Origin: Ipomoea triloba
Taxonomy: Eukaryota; Streptophyta; Magnoliopsida; Solanales; Convolvulaceae
Assembly: GCF_003576645.1 (NCBI RefSeq)
Contig: NC_044919.1
Coordinates: 26,140,827-26,204,826, forward strand
Reading direction: 5' to 3'
DNA length: 64,000 bases
Part shown: positions 31,575-44,528 of the stretch, piece by piece
Position numbering within the stretch: position 1 is the first letter of the stretch
How the letters are laid out: each line of letters starts with the position of its first letter
The notes under the pieces: generated by a model
The model's input: the letters and a program-made list of their open reading frames with translations, nothing else
Database searches by the model: none
What the model was told of the DNA's origin: nothing
Program-made: the position numbers and the translations under genes

Positions 31575-34493
31575 TAATACTCCGTAGTAATAATAATCTA
31601 AAATTCTTAATATAATTTTCCTAATAATAATAATAATAATAATATAATAATCTATAACTCTTAATATAAGTTTGTAACTAAATTTTCCTATTAAATTTGT
31701 TTATAAAGGTAATTATAAATATAGAATTGAGAAATTCCTATGATATTTTATTTAATTGATATTATTCCTAATATATTTTATCTAAAAGGCTTCCTTCCTT
31801 TTTTATAACATTGTTCCATATGTTAATCCGTTTAATATGCTAATCTATATAGGTAATTACCATATACTATTTACCATCTAAATAATCCGTGGTAATTACA
31901 CTATATTTAACATCTAAATTTATTATGGTCATTAAACATAGAGATTTCATTCTTACGATAATTTTATATATTTTTACTTCAGATAATGTCAATTACCCGT
32001 GCATTTCATTTGATTACTTTTGAATAAAATCTTAAAAATTATGACAACTAATGAATTAATATTGTTGTTCCTAATATAAATTTTATCAAATCAGTTAACG
32101 AAATTGATAATACACATATTACATCCATAATTAGAGGAGATTAACAAAATTATGATAATTATTTCAATTCACGTATTATTATGCTAATTCACATATTATT
32201 ACGTCCATACAATTATGTAAATTATTTCAATTCACAGATTATTACACATATAAAATTATGCTAATGGTTACTTTGGAATAAAATCTTAATAATTATGGTC
32301 ATTGAGAAATTAGTTCAAACATTATACTTTTATTAAACGGTTTTTTATACTTGCCGTAATTTTATCTAATCAATTAAAGAAATTAATGGTACACATATTA
32401 CGGACATAATTAAAGAAAATTAAACATACACATATATATTACGGATAAAATTAAAGAAAATTAAACATACACATATTACGTCCATAATTAAACGAAATTA
32501 AAATATACATTATTTTTTAATTATAATATATACTCCTTAATTACCATACTTATTCATAATACATGGACGTCATAATTAGCATAATATTAATCTATACTAT
32601 ATATAAAAACATAAGAATAGTAAAGGCATATTTTAAATTTTAAACAATAGTAAAGGTAAATTAAAAATAGAATGAAAATATTTCAATAATAATATTCTAC
32701 ATCATTAATTAAAAATAGAACAGAAATTAGGTAAAAATACCAGTGGATCTATTATTCTAATTGACTAATTAACTGAAAATAAAAAAAATCAACTAAAAAT
32801 GAATCTGATGTTACTAATTGATTGAATATATAAAAGGAAATGAATATTAATAATTGACTGTAAATAAAAAAAATATCCATAATTAACTAAAATGAAAAAG
32901 GAAATGGTCATATCATTGCAATTTAATTAAAAAAGGAAAACATTCTACATCATAAATAATAAAGACATATTATAAACAATATTAAAGATAAATTAAAAAA
33001 GGAACGGAAATTAAAAACGAAACGGAAATATTTCAATAATAATATTCTACATCATCAATTAAAAATAGAACGAAAATTAGGTAAATATTACTACGTAATT
33101 CTTTTCATTTTTCCTAGATAAGGTTGCCTGATATTAATTTACACATAACAATCGGCACTAATAATTAAAAAAAATTAAAAAAATAAAAGAACTGCCGGAG
33201 ACGTCTGTTTTTTTAAATTTTATTATTATTATTATTTAATTATTTTAATTAAAATTATTTAAAAAGTTTATTTTAAAATTAGTAACCACCATGTCATCAC
33301 AATTGTAGGTAAACAGGTCAATTTGGACTTTTTTTTTTTTGAAAACATGTCAATTTGTACTTAATTGCATGAGTTTATATAGTTCAGGAATCCAATTGCA
33401 TTCTTTTTGAGTTCGATGGCCTAATTGCAGTTTTGTGTGTAGTTCAGTGGTTTATTTGACCATTATTCGGAGAAAAATGATATTACTAATTGATTTAAAA
33501 TATAAAAAGATCGTAATCTATATTCTATACTATATATAAAAGTAAAATCCTCCTATTCCATTCCCCGCCTAAACTTTTGTAGTCAATTAATGAAATATTT
33601 TATTGGTCAAATAATTAATAAAGCTTATTTGTTAAGAAAATGTAAAATAGAAATTAACTAATATCTATAAATTGATAATATGTATACTCACGTATCAACA
33701 CTATTAATAAAAGTAAAATCATTTATCGGAAAAAGAAAAGGATATTACTAATTGACTGAAAATTATTTAAAAACTTTAATAGTTTAATTATACTTTCCTT
33801 TTGAAAACTCTAAGTTATTTAAACTTCAAAAAAAATTAATTGAACATGGGTTGTTAGATTTTTATAATAATCAAAATTAATTCATTCAAATATGGAGGAG
33901 GAAGATAAAACTAAATACAATATGGAGAAAATGAATATACTTAAAGTATAAAAGTATAATTACACATATATTAGTGTAATTGACTAATAATAATTGCCTA
34001 ATAATTATTATGATAATTAAGTTAAGCATTGGTCGTTGAATTTATTTTTATAATAATTACAATTAATTTATTTCTCATTTTCTCATATTTATTTTAGTAA
34101 TAATATAATTATATAAGTCATATTACTTATAGATCTTTTTAAGATAATTTTAGACAAACAAGTCATATATTATTCAATTAATTGAGTAATATTTTTGTAC
34201 TAATCTTATAATCAAATAAATGTACACGTTCAATATTAGAATTTTTTATAATTTCATCTTTATTTTTATTATCTCAATATATAATAAAAAAAATTTATTC
34301 ACGCCCGGGTAATTGGACAATTATTTGTTCTAATTCAAAGGAAAATATCAGAAAACATAATCGATCCAATCAATTTCATCAATTGCGCTATATAATATTC
34401 GATGTTATAATATATATAATTGTATATTGATCCAAATATTCTTTAAATATTATAACAAATCCATTCTGTGCAACGCACGGGCGAAAATACTAG
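30387..34493 (+). mobile_element. Non-autonomous Helitron(s), nested
   Basis: Begins TCTATACTTACTATATATA directly after the CTAG of the previous element and ends CTGTGCAACGCACGGG...ATACTAG at 34493. Further 5'-end-like starts (TCTATACTATATATAAAA) at 32591 and 33534 indicate nesting. The interior is very AT-rich, with (AAT)n tracts at 31507-31575 and 31622-31650 and a single N at 31320. No coding sequence was found in 4.1 kb. Confidence 0.75.
31507..31575. repeat. (AAT)n microsatellite
   Basis: About 23 AAT/ATA triplets, followed by a shorter tract at 31622-31650. Confidence 0.95.
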
Positions 34494-35812
34494 TATTAAT
34501 AAAAACAATATCCTCGGTTTTAACTTCCCGCCCAAAACACTTCTATACTATTATGGTTTGCGTAATATTGTAAAATACGGTAATACAATTTCTACTCGTA
34601 ATACAATTGTAAATTAAAATAGAATTCCTAATAAAATATATTCCTGCCTACGTTCCTATTCGTAATACGATTCTAGATTAAAATTACTAATCGTAATAAT
34701 ACAGTATATATATTTCTCTGCAATGCAATCTATCTATAATCTATAATATCTATAATCTATAATATTAATAAAAACAATATCCTCAGTTTTAACTTCCCGC
34801 CCAAAACACTTCTATACTATTATGGTTTGCGTAATATTGTAAAATACGGTAATACAATTCCTATTCGTAATACAATTGTAAATTAAAATAGAATTCCTAA
34901 TAAAATATATTCCTGCCTACGTTCATATTCGTAATACGATTCTAGATTAAAATTACTAATCGTAATAATACAGTATATATATTTCTCTGCAATGCAATCT
35001 ATACTATTAATAAAAACAATATCCTCAGTTTTAACTTCCCGCCCAAAACAGACCTATAATATTATGGTTTGCGTAATATTGTAAAATATGGTAATACAAT
35101 TCCTATCCCTAATACAATTGTAAATTAAAATAGAATTCCTAATAAAATATATTCCTGCCTACGTTCATATTCGTAATACGATTCTAGATTAAAATTACTA
35201 ATCGTAATAATACAGTATATATATTTCTCTGCAATGCAATCTATACTATTAATAAAAACATTATCCTCAGTTTTAACTTTCCGCTCAAAACACTCTTATA
35301 CTATTATGGTTTATGTAATATTGTAAAATACGGTAATACAATTCCTATTCGTAAATTGTAAATTAAAATAGAATTCCTAATAAAATATATATTCCTACCT
35401 ACGTTCCTATTCATAATACGATTCTAGATTAAAATTACTAATCGTAATAATACAGTATATATGTTTCTTTGCAATGCAATCTATACTATTAATAAAAACA
35501 ATATCCTCAATTTTAACTTCTTGCCCAAAACACTTCTATACTATTATGGTTTGCGTAATATTGTAAAATACGATAATACAATTCCTATTCGTAATACAAT
35601 TGTAAATTAAAATAGAATTCCTAATAAAATATATTCATGCCTACGTTCCTATTCGTAATACGATTCTAGATTAAAATTACTAATCATAATAATAAAGTAT
35701 ATATATTTCTCTGCAATGAAATCTATACTATTAATAAAAACAATATCCTCAGTTTTAACTTTCCGCCCAAATACTATTATGGTTTGCGTAATATTGTAAA
35801 AAATACGAAAAT
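34494..35812 (+). repeat. Tandem array of Helitron 5' ends (about 242-bp unit)
   Basis: ATTAATAAAAACA starts at 34494, 34764, 35006, 35248, 35488 and 35730: spacings 270, 242, 242, 240 and 242 bp. From the third copy on, each is preceded by TCTATACT, so each unit starts like a Helitron. Units are close copies; the sixth is cut at about 35812. Confidence 0.85.
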
Positions 35813-35993
35813 TTGGCTTAACTCAACACGCAAAGCCAACCAATTTTCTGAACGACATTCGTGGATTCAGGTGTTGGCGCACACGAGTCAAGCCTTTTCA
35901 AGTTCATTTTAGGATTTGATTTGCCCCCCCCCCCCTGCGCGCGAGAGAGAGCCTCTATGATATACAGTTCAATAAGCCTTAGAAAAACTCTTG

Positions 35994-36001
35994 TATAAAT
36001 A
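35994..36001 (+). promoter_or_regulatory. TATA box candidate upstream of hairpin
   Basis: TATAAATA in the context CTTGTATAAATAGTGG, 293 bp before a perfect inverted repeat. The 35813-36293 stretch has no ORF; it holds a C-rich/GA-rich tract at 35926-35952. Confidence 0.4.
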
Positions 36002-36293
36002 GTGGTGTAAACTACTTTTCAAATCAATGTGGACAAAAGCTACTTGAAAGGTTTTTCTCTCCATTTTTCTAACTCAAATGGGTCAAATTTGAGAACCAAT
36101 TTCTCATTCACCCATTATCAGTTTTGAGCGTACAATATATCAATATTTTCGTCTAACTACGAAGAACACGAATCCACTTTGACCCGACCCAAATCGAAAG
36201 TGTACCCCACATATATTTGTACCATAATATTGCCACTAAAATGTCATTTTATGCTAATTTTTTTCAACAGTTATTTGTCCAGAGAATATCAAC

Positions 36294-36368
36294 GTGTTGG
36301 AGGAAGAAGATGATATATAGTGAAGGGCAATATCATATTCACTATATATCATCTTCTTCCTCCAACAC
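36294..36368 (+). other. Perfect 31-bp inverted repeat with 13-nt loop
   Basis: The left arm 36294-36324 (starting GTGTTGGAGGAAG) is exactly complementary to the right arm 36338-36368 (ending CTTCCTCCAACAC). No mismatch in 31 pairs. It could be a small-RNA hairpin or a recent template-switch duplication. The neighbouring stretch to 37068 has a 135-codon frame without recognisable domains. Confidence 0.9.
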
Positions 36369-37068
36369 AACGCTCTATGGTCAACCAACAATCACTCAAC
36401 TGATTATCACATTACTCCCATGTAAATTTTTCTCTAATATAGTTATACTTACTGAATATCAAAATATAAGTGTACCTCAAGATTTTGCAATAACTAACCG
36501 ACAAGTAATTAAATTAATGATATATAATGCAATGCAAATTATCTACATATTGCATTTATACACTTATTTTAGAACACTGAATTTTTGTGATATTTGTTGC
36601 ATGCAAGGAAGACTCATACTATAGTTTATTTGTTGATTTTTATATGTTATAAATCATAATATCATAAGAAACAGATACTTTGATGAAATATGAAGCATGA
36701 GTAGTATGTCAATCAATGGTTATGGACATCGCATTTCAACAGTTTGGATGTACATCATTCCAAAAAGCCATACACTCCATTTGGTAATCTGGAATGAAGT
36801 TTGGATTAACAGTTAGATATATGATTCATACATTTTGATATATTTTTGTTTATTGCCTGATGTCAGAATGATGATTTGAATTTTGAGAGCATAGAAACAA
36901 GCTTGAACCATGCTTATATGCTTGAATGGTCTTACCTCAAAGTTACTACCCACTATCACACAATGCTTTATGTTGTATGTTAGACTCAAGGTTACTAACT
37001 TCTCACAATAGTCAGAGACTTGCTTTATATGGCACGCTTGATGAGTCGCAGCTGGAAAGTCAGTGATC

Positions 37069-37276
37069 CGCTCGCCGACTTTAGATGTCGTTGATCAAAT
37101 TAATCAGTACATGTGCGACATGAATATTGCAAAAGAATGAACATATTTAAGTTGTAACTCTTTCTGTAAGGCAGAACCAGACAGTGAAAATCTATTAGAA
37201 GTACACACTCATAAATTCTTAATAGTTTCAGAATGTATGATTTTCTTAATCATTCATTGACATTAATTAAAGGTCG
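37069..37276 (+). pseudogene. Helitron helicase fragment, upstream part
   Basis: Conceptual translation, with a stop and frame slips, matches the Pif1-like helicase segment of plant Helitrons: SPTLDVVDQINQYM, then TYLSCNS, then LLEVHTHKFL. It stops at the target site of the solo LTR. Weak resemblance may extend left to about 36985. Confidence 0.75.
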
Positions 37277-37281
37277 ATGCA

Positions 37282-38704
37282 TGATAAACACTATTTTTAT
37301 ATTTGATTAGATTCGTTCTTATAATAAATTAGTTTTATTTATTTAACATTTTATTTATTTTAAAATTTATTTCATGTTTTGCACTATTATATTAATTAGT
37401 TGAATAATTAAAACTAAATGAATAAATAAATAGAGAAATTGACTTAGTTGATGATTTGGACTAATCATTCTCCTTTATATTGTTTTAGTTAGTTGGTCCA
37501 AATTAATTTTTTATTTGTTTCATATTCAGCAGCCCAAAATTTCACTTTAACATATTTGTCTTTCATTCATTTAACCTATTAATTATTATGCTTTTATAAT
37601 TTATATGCTATGTACGTAGATAGCAGCATTGCAGCGAACGAAGGAAGTAAACAAAGTAATAATTTATGTGGCTCAAGTAGCGCATGATGTCATCCACCAT
37701 ACAACTCACCCACGAAGCTCGCATTTCTTTCACGTCGCCGAATTCTTTGCTTATTCACACAATTGCGCATTTATCTCTTTAATTATAGTATAAATAGCTT
37801 GCATGTTTCATTTGTAAAGACACTCCTGATTAGCAAGTAATTCTTGTCTTTCATTTATCACGTTAGTAACATATAAATTTATTTTGTAAGCGCTCTCTGC
37901 GATGTCCTACTGAGTTCTTATTTTTCCAATTCAAGGATTATTGAACTTTGATTCTACAAGACAAGTGAGTTTTATTTAGCCTAAATTATTCTTTGCACTT
38001 TATTATCTATGTATCTTCTGTTATATTCATATATATGAATTATTGCTTGTTTAATTGTTGCAATAGGGCCCATTGTTCAATTGTCAAGTTATTAAATTGC
38101 TAGTCAGAACCTTGAATCCGTAATTGTTTAAGTGTTTTGATGTTAGTAGCAAATAGCACAATTTGATTATAATTGATTTTCGTTTTGTGTTATGGAGATA
38201 TATAGTCTAGCTTAAATGAACTGAGCTTATGAGTTTGTTGGCTAGGATTGGTAGTCTTTCTAATTCGATAATGCTGGTAGTAAATTAAATCCTAAGAGCT
38301 TGTTTAGGGTTGTTTATTAGCTAGGGAAGTAATCAAAGAGCTTGTTTTGATTACCGACGAAGTAAGGAAAGACAGGTTGTTAGAGCTTGTTAATAACCAT
38401 AACCAATCTAGTAAAGAGTAAAGTTAGTTTGACTTGCATATCAATATCTGTCTTGTTAGAATTAAGCTGATATTATTCCTTGGGTTGGATACTACTTGCC
38501 ATTGACATTTATTTGATAATTATTTGTTGTTCGATATTATTTTTCATTTTATTGTTGCTATTTAAGTTTCGATTCTCATTTCATTATTTATTAAATCTAT
38601 TGCTAAAGATAAGTCTAACCAATCTCTGTGGGTACGACCTTACTCATCACTATTACAATTTATAAGAGTAAGTATTTATTATTTGTTGGTTTCGACACCC
38701 ATCA
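37282..38704 (+). mobile_element. Solo LTR inserted in the Helitron helicase
   Basis: 1,423 bp, TGATAAACAC to GACACCCATCA, flanked by the exact duplication ATGCA (37277-37281 and 38705-38709). TATAAATAG at 37789-37797 is a likely promoter, and CTCTGTGGGTACGACC near the end resembles gypsy LTR 3' regions. No internal element sequence is present, as expected after recombination between two LTRs. Confidence 0.9.
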
Positions 38705-38709
38705 ATGCA

Positions 38710-39140
38710 CATGTTATGTTATTGCGGAAGATAGACCATTCTCTTGGTATTTATAACAGTACGCGACTCATCATCACAAAATTGGCAAATACATTGTTGA
38801 AGCAAGAATAGTTAATGGGACACATGAAGGAACCAAAGTTCTTATCCCTCGAATGTCTCTCACTCTTTCTAATACGAGATTTCCCTTCAAGTTCCAGCAT
38901 AAATAATTCACATTGATGCTTGCATATGCCATGAATATTAACAAAAGCCAGGGTCGAACATTAACTCACATTGTGTTATTGCTGGAAAAACCAGTTTTTA
39001 ATCACGGTCAATTGTACATGACTTTCTCCTGAGTCACCCATCATGATAGCATGAAAGTGTTAATTAGTTCTAGATGAGGATAGACACGATTGTGTTGTTA
39101 CTACCAATGTTGTCTACAAAGAGGTTTTCAATAATGTGTA
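38710..39140 (+). pseudogene. Helitron helicase fragment, C-terminal part
   Basis: Continues the 37069 fragment across the solo LTR: VMLLRKIDHSLGIYN, STRLIITKLAN, then LAYAMNINKSQGRTL (helicase motif VI region) and FNHGQLYMTFS. At least three stops or frameshifts. This is the C-terminus of the Pif1-type helicase that unwinds DNA in Helitron transposition. Confidence 0.85.
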
Positions 39141-39547
39141 AATACGATCGGTGATATTATGTTTTTTTTCAAGATGAAAAAATTGCTATATATCTACACA
39201 AAAATATATCTTTCATACATATGAATTAGAATAACAATTGATTCATATAACTGAGTTACTAAAGAACGAGCATATTTGCCTAATTTATAAAATTCTAAAC
39301 AATGATATATAAAATCTCTAAAGTTCCAACATCGCATGCGTACATCTACACATTAGCTATTAATTAAGCAATTATTTACTGGAATTCAAACAAGGATAAC
39401 ATCATAAAACATAATCAATCGAAAACATATCTTCAATTGCACTATATAATATTTGATGTTATAATTTATATAATTATATATCGATCCAAATATTCTTAAT
39501 ATATTATAACAAATCCATTCCGTGCATCGCACGGGTGAAAATACTAG

Positions 39548-39549
39548 TA

Positions 39550-39600
<51 letters not shown>

Positions 39601-39601
39601 T
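39548..39601. repeat. (AAT)n microsatellite
   Basis: About 18 AAT units directly after the Helitron 3' end, so the element sits next to or within the repeat. Confidence 0.95.
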
Positions 39602-41425
39602 AGGATGGATAAAAATATAGGAGATAAGAAAAGGCCAAAGGGATTTTAATTGAGAGGGGTACCATTTATTTAAAATATAATAATAAGGATAAAGATTGAA
39701 CAAAAAAAGTTAGGAAGCTAGTAACTTATTTTTGAAACTGCAGCGTTTCAAAATAAACTTTTATTTTAAGCTATTAGCTTAGCTTATTTTGATAACATTA
39801 CCGAACTCATAAATAAACCATGTCAAACAGAATCAAAATCATTATGTGTTTTGATTATTTACTTTCAACTTAATTTATTTCTGCAATTTATTCTCTTTTG
39901 TTACCGTTGTTGGAAAAACAACCTGTAACATGTCGTAGACCGAATTTCTATTAATAAGAAAACATAATCTACTTTTGCCTATTTCCCACAATTTGAATTT
40001 ACCCTAATTGAGACAATGTAAAAATTTATAAATTAGTATTATTGCATTGACTATAAGAGAAAAGCAAAATGTCAATACATTTAGCAATAGAGATTAAATA
40101 GATACAGTTTAAATATCTATATATATTTTAGTGCTTTATAAATTGATGCCATTAGTAAATTAAATCCATGCATATTTTACTAATTTACTACCTATCAATT
40201 TTTCTGTTGATAAGTTTGAGTTTTTCTTATATTGATATTTTAGCACCAATTAAAGATTTTTATTTATTTATTTGATGATGACACACACAATTCTGACGGG
40301 AGCTAAAAGGTTTATGATGGTCCTGTTTTGAGAATATTAAAGTCTAGAGGGGTGTGTTGAATAGACTTAACAGATTTTACAAACTTCTTCTGGTGAATAT
40401 GTCTAATGATATGATGCATATTATATTTATTAATGACAAAATCTTTTGGATTAATTCAATTTTAACATCTAATATTCTTAGAAAGGTTTATTGTAAAGTT
40501 TGGGGAATCATAAGATCTTCTGGTGAATATTTCTAATGATGCATATTATATTGATTAATATAATAAATTCTTGATTAAGTTTACAGTAAAGGTATTTATT
40601 TTGTGTTAAATTATTGTCTTTTTTGTGAGAGGTTGATAGTAGAAGTTTTGAAATTTTTTTATAACCATACCACACCCATGATCTCCATGTCTGATCGATT
40701 TTATCACCACCATTATTGCGATTTTTATAGCTTGTATATTTAGTATAAATTCAAGAAAATTCTAAGATATGTTCTTTACTTTTTCTCCTCTTGTATTACG
40801 ATTTGAGTAATATATCAATTTCTTATATCTCACGAGTTTTATCTAAAACTCATATTACTTATATCGGGTATAAAGTTTTATAGAAAAATGTATCTGATAG
40901 TCTGATACATATTTATAGAAAACTTTATTGAAGTAAAAAATTTGGCTTGACTGGGTCATATGCACTACATGTCCTACGCAACATGACAAAACTTTAACAT
41001 TGGAGTCAATGGCACATTATAGCCAGTCAATTAGTTAAGTTTAATTTAATAATGATATCCGCTTTATATTTTACTCCACATTTAGTGAACTAATAAGAAA
41101 TAATTCACCAATAGGAGTGATTTTGATGATAAGTATCGTACGTTTTCTTCAGTGTTATTTTAATTCAAATTTTGTATGCAGTAGTAATCTTTGAACGGCA
41201 ATTTGTATATTATGTTCGTTGTTTTTATGGCAGTGATATGATATGCCATGACCTTAAAATTGTTAGCCTATATGTAGAAAGTATCGATCTGTTAATCCAA
41301 TAAAAATAAATTGTGCGAATCATATTGTTAATTTTATCATATTATTTAGGGGATCAAAGTAGGTTTAGTCTCGTGGTTAGCCCTGGACCACCTAAATTAC
41401 TCGGAGGTTGGCAGGTTAAGGGCAA
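39602..41425. other. AT-rich stretch without genes
   Basis: No coding sequence. 39715-39835 resembles the ends of the MITE in the lipid-transfer-protein intron (TTTCAAAATAAACTT, ending TGTCAAACAGAATC) and may be a related relic. Confidence 0.4.
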
Positions 41426-41600
41426 ATTATTGTGTGGACCATGGTCCACAGAGCTGTGTGGACCATGGTCCACAGAGCTATGTGGACCATAATCAAATGT
41501 ACATTTTTAATGTACTAAATGTACATTATTTTTATATTGAATGTATATTATTTAATAGTATGGTCTACACAGCTGTGTGGACCGTGATCCACACAATAAT
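41426..41600. mobile_element. MITE with TGTGGACCATGGTCCACA ends
   Basis: 175 bp with 24-bp inverted ends ATTATTGTGTGGACC... (about three mismatches). The left end has three 24-bp repeats of TGTGGACC. The interior has ATGTA motifs at 41497, 41519 and 41541, a 22-bp period. No target duplication was assigned. Confidence 0.7.
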
Positions 41601-41711
41601 GATTGCAAGTTAATACCAAAAAACAAGTCTAGCTAAGTGTCTCTTTTGAAAGATTTAAACGAATTTTGTTTGAGCTTGAGTCTCTTGAATCTAATGAATG
41701 AAGATTGCGAG

Positions 41712-42260
41712 CAGTGGCGGAGCTAGAAAAATTTTTCAGTAGGGGCGAAACATAAAAGATGTAGTTTAAAAAATAATCACTTAAAAAGAATATAGTTATA
41801 AATATTGTTGGATGTACATGAAAAATAAAACACAATAAAACTTTATAAATAAAAATATTAATAACAATATATATATGAAACATAATTAATTTGATAAAAT
41901 AATTCAAATAGAAAACACATTATAAATTGAATCACTTAAAAGGAATATAGTCATAAATATTGTTGGATATAGACAAAAAATAAAACACACTAAACTTTTA
42001 TAAAAATATTAATAACAATATATGAAACATAATTAATTTGATAAAATAATTCAAATAAAAAATATATTATAAATTACACATCTCATTAATTATTATGTAC
42101 ATAAAGGGAATGAAAAAAAACTTTGAAAAAATGAATATATACATGAGAAAAGGGTTAAGAAGGCCTTGCCCTCTCCTTGGTAAAGGCGCACACCAACCAT
42201 CTTAGTCAACTAACCAACTATTTACTTATGTCATTTTTCATATACTTATATCTAATAATA

Positions 42261-42297
<37 letters not shown>

Positions 42298-42360
42298 GGC
42301 TATATAAGGGGTGGGGTGAGGTGAGTGGGGCAACTGCCCCCCGTACTGCATCCGCCTCTG
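41712..42360. mobile_element. Non-autonomous hAT element (Tip100-like ends)
   Basis: 649 bp, ends CAGTGGCGGAGCTAG and its imperfect inverse (…CATCCGCCTCTG), flanked by the exact 8-bp duplication ATTGCGAG (41704-41711 and 42361-42368). An 8-bp duplication with CAGxGGCGGA ends is typical of hAT elements of the Tip100 type. It contains an (AT)n tract near 42262-42292 and no transposase. Confidence 0.85.
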
Positions 42361-42546
42361 ATTGCGAGCATTAATTTCTGAACGTTTGAACTCGTAAACT
42401 TGAATATGTCTTCTATGTATCTCCAGCTTCGTCTTCTTGCTATTTATAGTCGTGATTTTGAAACCATCTGTTGTAAATAAACAAATTCAAATTGCTCATT
42501 TGTCATGAAAATATTGTGCTCAGATTAACATGTATCAGTCCTTATA

Positions 42547-42941
42547 CTGTGGACCATGGTCCACAATGCAGGTCCACAATGCATTGTGGACCATGGGTCA
42601 TGGTTGATACTGCAGTTGCGTTGAACTGATGCTGCAGTTGTGTTGAAAGGATACTGCAGTTGTGTTAAAAGGGAACTGCAGTTGCGCGGAACAGAGGCCA
42701 TGTCATCCATCTGAAACTGCAGTTGTGTTGAACGGATACTGCAGTTGTGTTGAAAAGACACTGCAGTTGTGTTGAAAGGATTCTGCAGTTGTGTTGAACG
42801 GATGAACGGTCTATGTTCTGTGCAACTGTAGTTTCCTTACAACACAACTGCAGTTTCCTTTCAACACAACTACAGTATCAACTATGATCATGGTCACATG
42901 GTCCACAATACATTGTGGACCATGGTCCACAATATAATTTG
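42547..42941. mobile_element. Foldback-like element with inverted 22-bp repeats
   Basis: Ends are about 70-bp inverted repeats starting TGTGGACCATGGTCCACA. Inside the left half CTGCAGTTG recurs at 42610, 42632, 42654, 42676, 42717, 42739, 42761 and 42783; the right half has the inverse (CAACTGTAG, CAACTGCAG, CAACTACAG) at 42823, 42845 and 42867. The period is 22 bp on both sides. Related by its ends to the MITE at 41426. Confidence 0.8.
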
Positions 42942-43020
42942 CGAACATGTATAGTTTGCATCCAATGGTTGTTTGCAACTTTTTCATGAAATCTTATTTT
43001 TGCTACTTTCAAGAACCTTC

Positions 43021-43065
<45 letters not shown>

Positions 43066-43331
43066 ACCTTGGACAAAAATAGAATACTTCATTCTTGTCC
43101 AACAAAAGCAAACAACAATAACCAAATAAATAAATAAAACATTTTTTTATTGTAATAAACCTTATTCAATATGGACATTATTAATTTCTATTTATTATGT
43201 AATGGTCCGGAGATTAACGACTACATTGTGTCTTGACTCGATCTCTGATCATTCTTTCTAAACTTCATCCATGTGACCAGTTGAGTTGCTTATACGGGAG
43301 GATATTATGATTGTATATAATAATATAATTC

Positions 43332-43393
<62 letters not shown>

Positions 43394-43684
43394 AGTTGTG
43401 TGTATTGTGTAAGGAGGATGTTGATGAAATAAAAGTTCTTATCATGTTCATTTTCTCTTTTCAAAAAAAAAAAAATCAAGTTCATTTTCTCTCTACATTT
43501 GTAATTGTGTTCTTCTTCCTTTCTTTTGTATTATGCTTTACAAATACGATTCGTTTCTCCGGAGATGGCTACGAACTAAAGGTAATAATCACAACAATTA
43601 TAACATGTTATTAGTACGAAACACATCTTCGGTGAACGGTATACTATATCTTCATATTGTCAAATATGTTTTTTAATATATTGC

Positions 43685-43742
<58 letters not shown>

Positions 43743-43930
43743 CACGTACAACATAAAATACAGTAAATATGGATATGCTTGTATGATACGTTAAATTGCA
43801 ATCATTCATATAAAAGCTTGTATACTTTAATGTGTATATAAAAGCTTGAACAAACATAATTGCATAAACATTATATTCTCAAAAAAAGAAATAGTAAAGC
43901 GTATACTCTCTATCAAATATTTAAATATAA
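42942..43930. other. AT-rich stretch with (AT)n microsatellites
   Basis: (TA)n tracts at about 43024-43062, 43332-43391 and 43690-43733. No coding sequence or RNA gene was seen. Confidence 0.8.
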
Positions 43931-44290
43931 ATATATAGGGGCGCGCTCTAGTGCGAACCATCACTCAAGAGAGAAGTGAGATCGCTTCGCAGCCGTTCAC
44001 GTGTCCAGATCAACAAATCAGATGTAATTTAAAAAAAACGACATAGTGACATTTTTGTAAATAACTTGAACTTTGGTGCAAGTAATTGTGTTATAAGTGC
44101 AACTAGCTGGTGCACGTTTGCAAGTAAAATCAGTTACAAGTGCACCTACTTTCACTTACAAGTGCACCTACTTTCACTTATAAGTGCATCTATTTTCACT
44201 TACACTTATAAGTGCACATATTTTCACTTACAAATGCACCTATTTTTCACTTACAACTGCAAGTAATTTACCTTGTTAACATCTCTAAAT
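43931..44290. mobile_element. Mutator-like MITE with 22-bp internal repeats
   Basis: Starts ATATATAGGGGCGCGCTC, a form common at ends of plant Mutator-like elements. AAGTGCACC-type motifs start at 44138, 44160, 44182, 44210, 44232 and about 44255: mostly 22 bp apart. The right end is not defined. AGTGACATTTTTGTA is shared with 51140-51160. Confidence 0.5.
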
Positions 44291-44528
44291 CTAAATTCTT
44301 TCCCCTCATTGCGTTGTATTGATGATTATCCATTTAAGATGCAATCACACAGATTATCCTAATGGATAGAAGACCTTTTTCAAACATTTAATAGGCAAGG
44401 GCAATATTGCTACTATTGTAGATGATAAGGTTTCCTTTGTGAGCTCCAGTATAGCTTCACTTTTACTTCCTCACTTTAAAGACATTAGCTAAATTGGTTC
44501 TCACGTCGAAACCATAATGGTTTACCGA

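Larger units (their letters stand above)
35813..39547 (+). mobile_element. Helitron with decayed helicase, ending CTAG
   Basis: Right end: hairpin CCGTGCATCGCACGG and CTAG at 39544-39547. Contains Pif1-type helicase remnants at 37069-37276 and 38710-39140, split by a solo LTR. No Rep nickase motif was found. The 5' start is taken to be in or next to the tandem array to the left. Confidence 0.7.

Noticed and set aside
36217..36624. A 135-codon ORF in the Helitron
   Set aside because: No recognisable domain, and its reading passes through a perfect inverted repeat; not supported as a gene.
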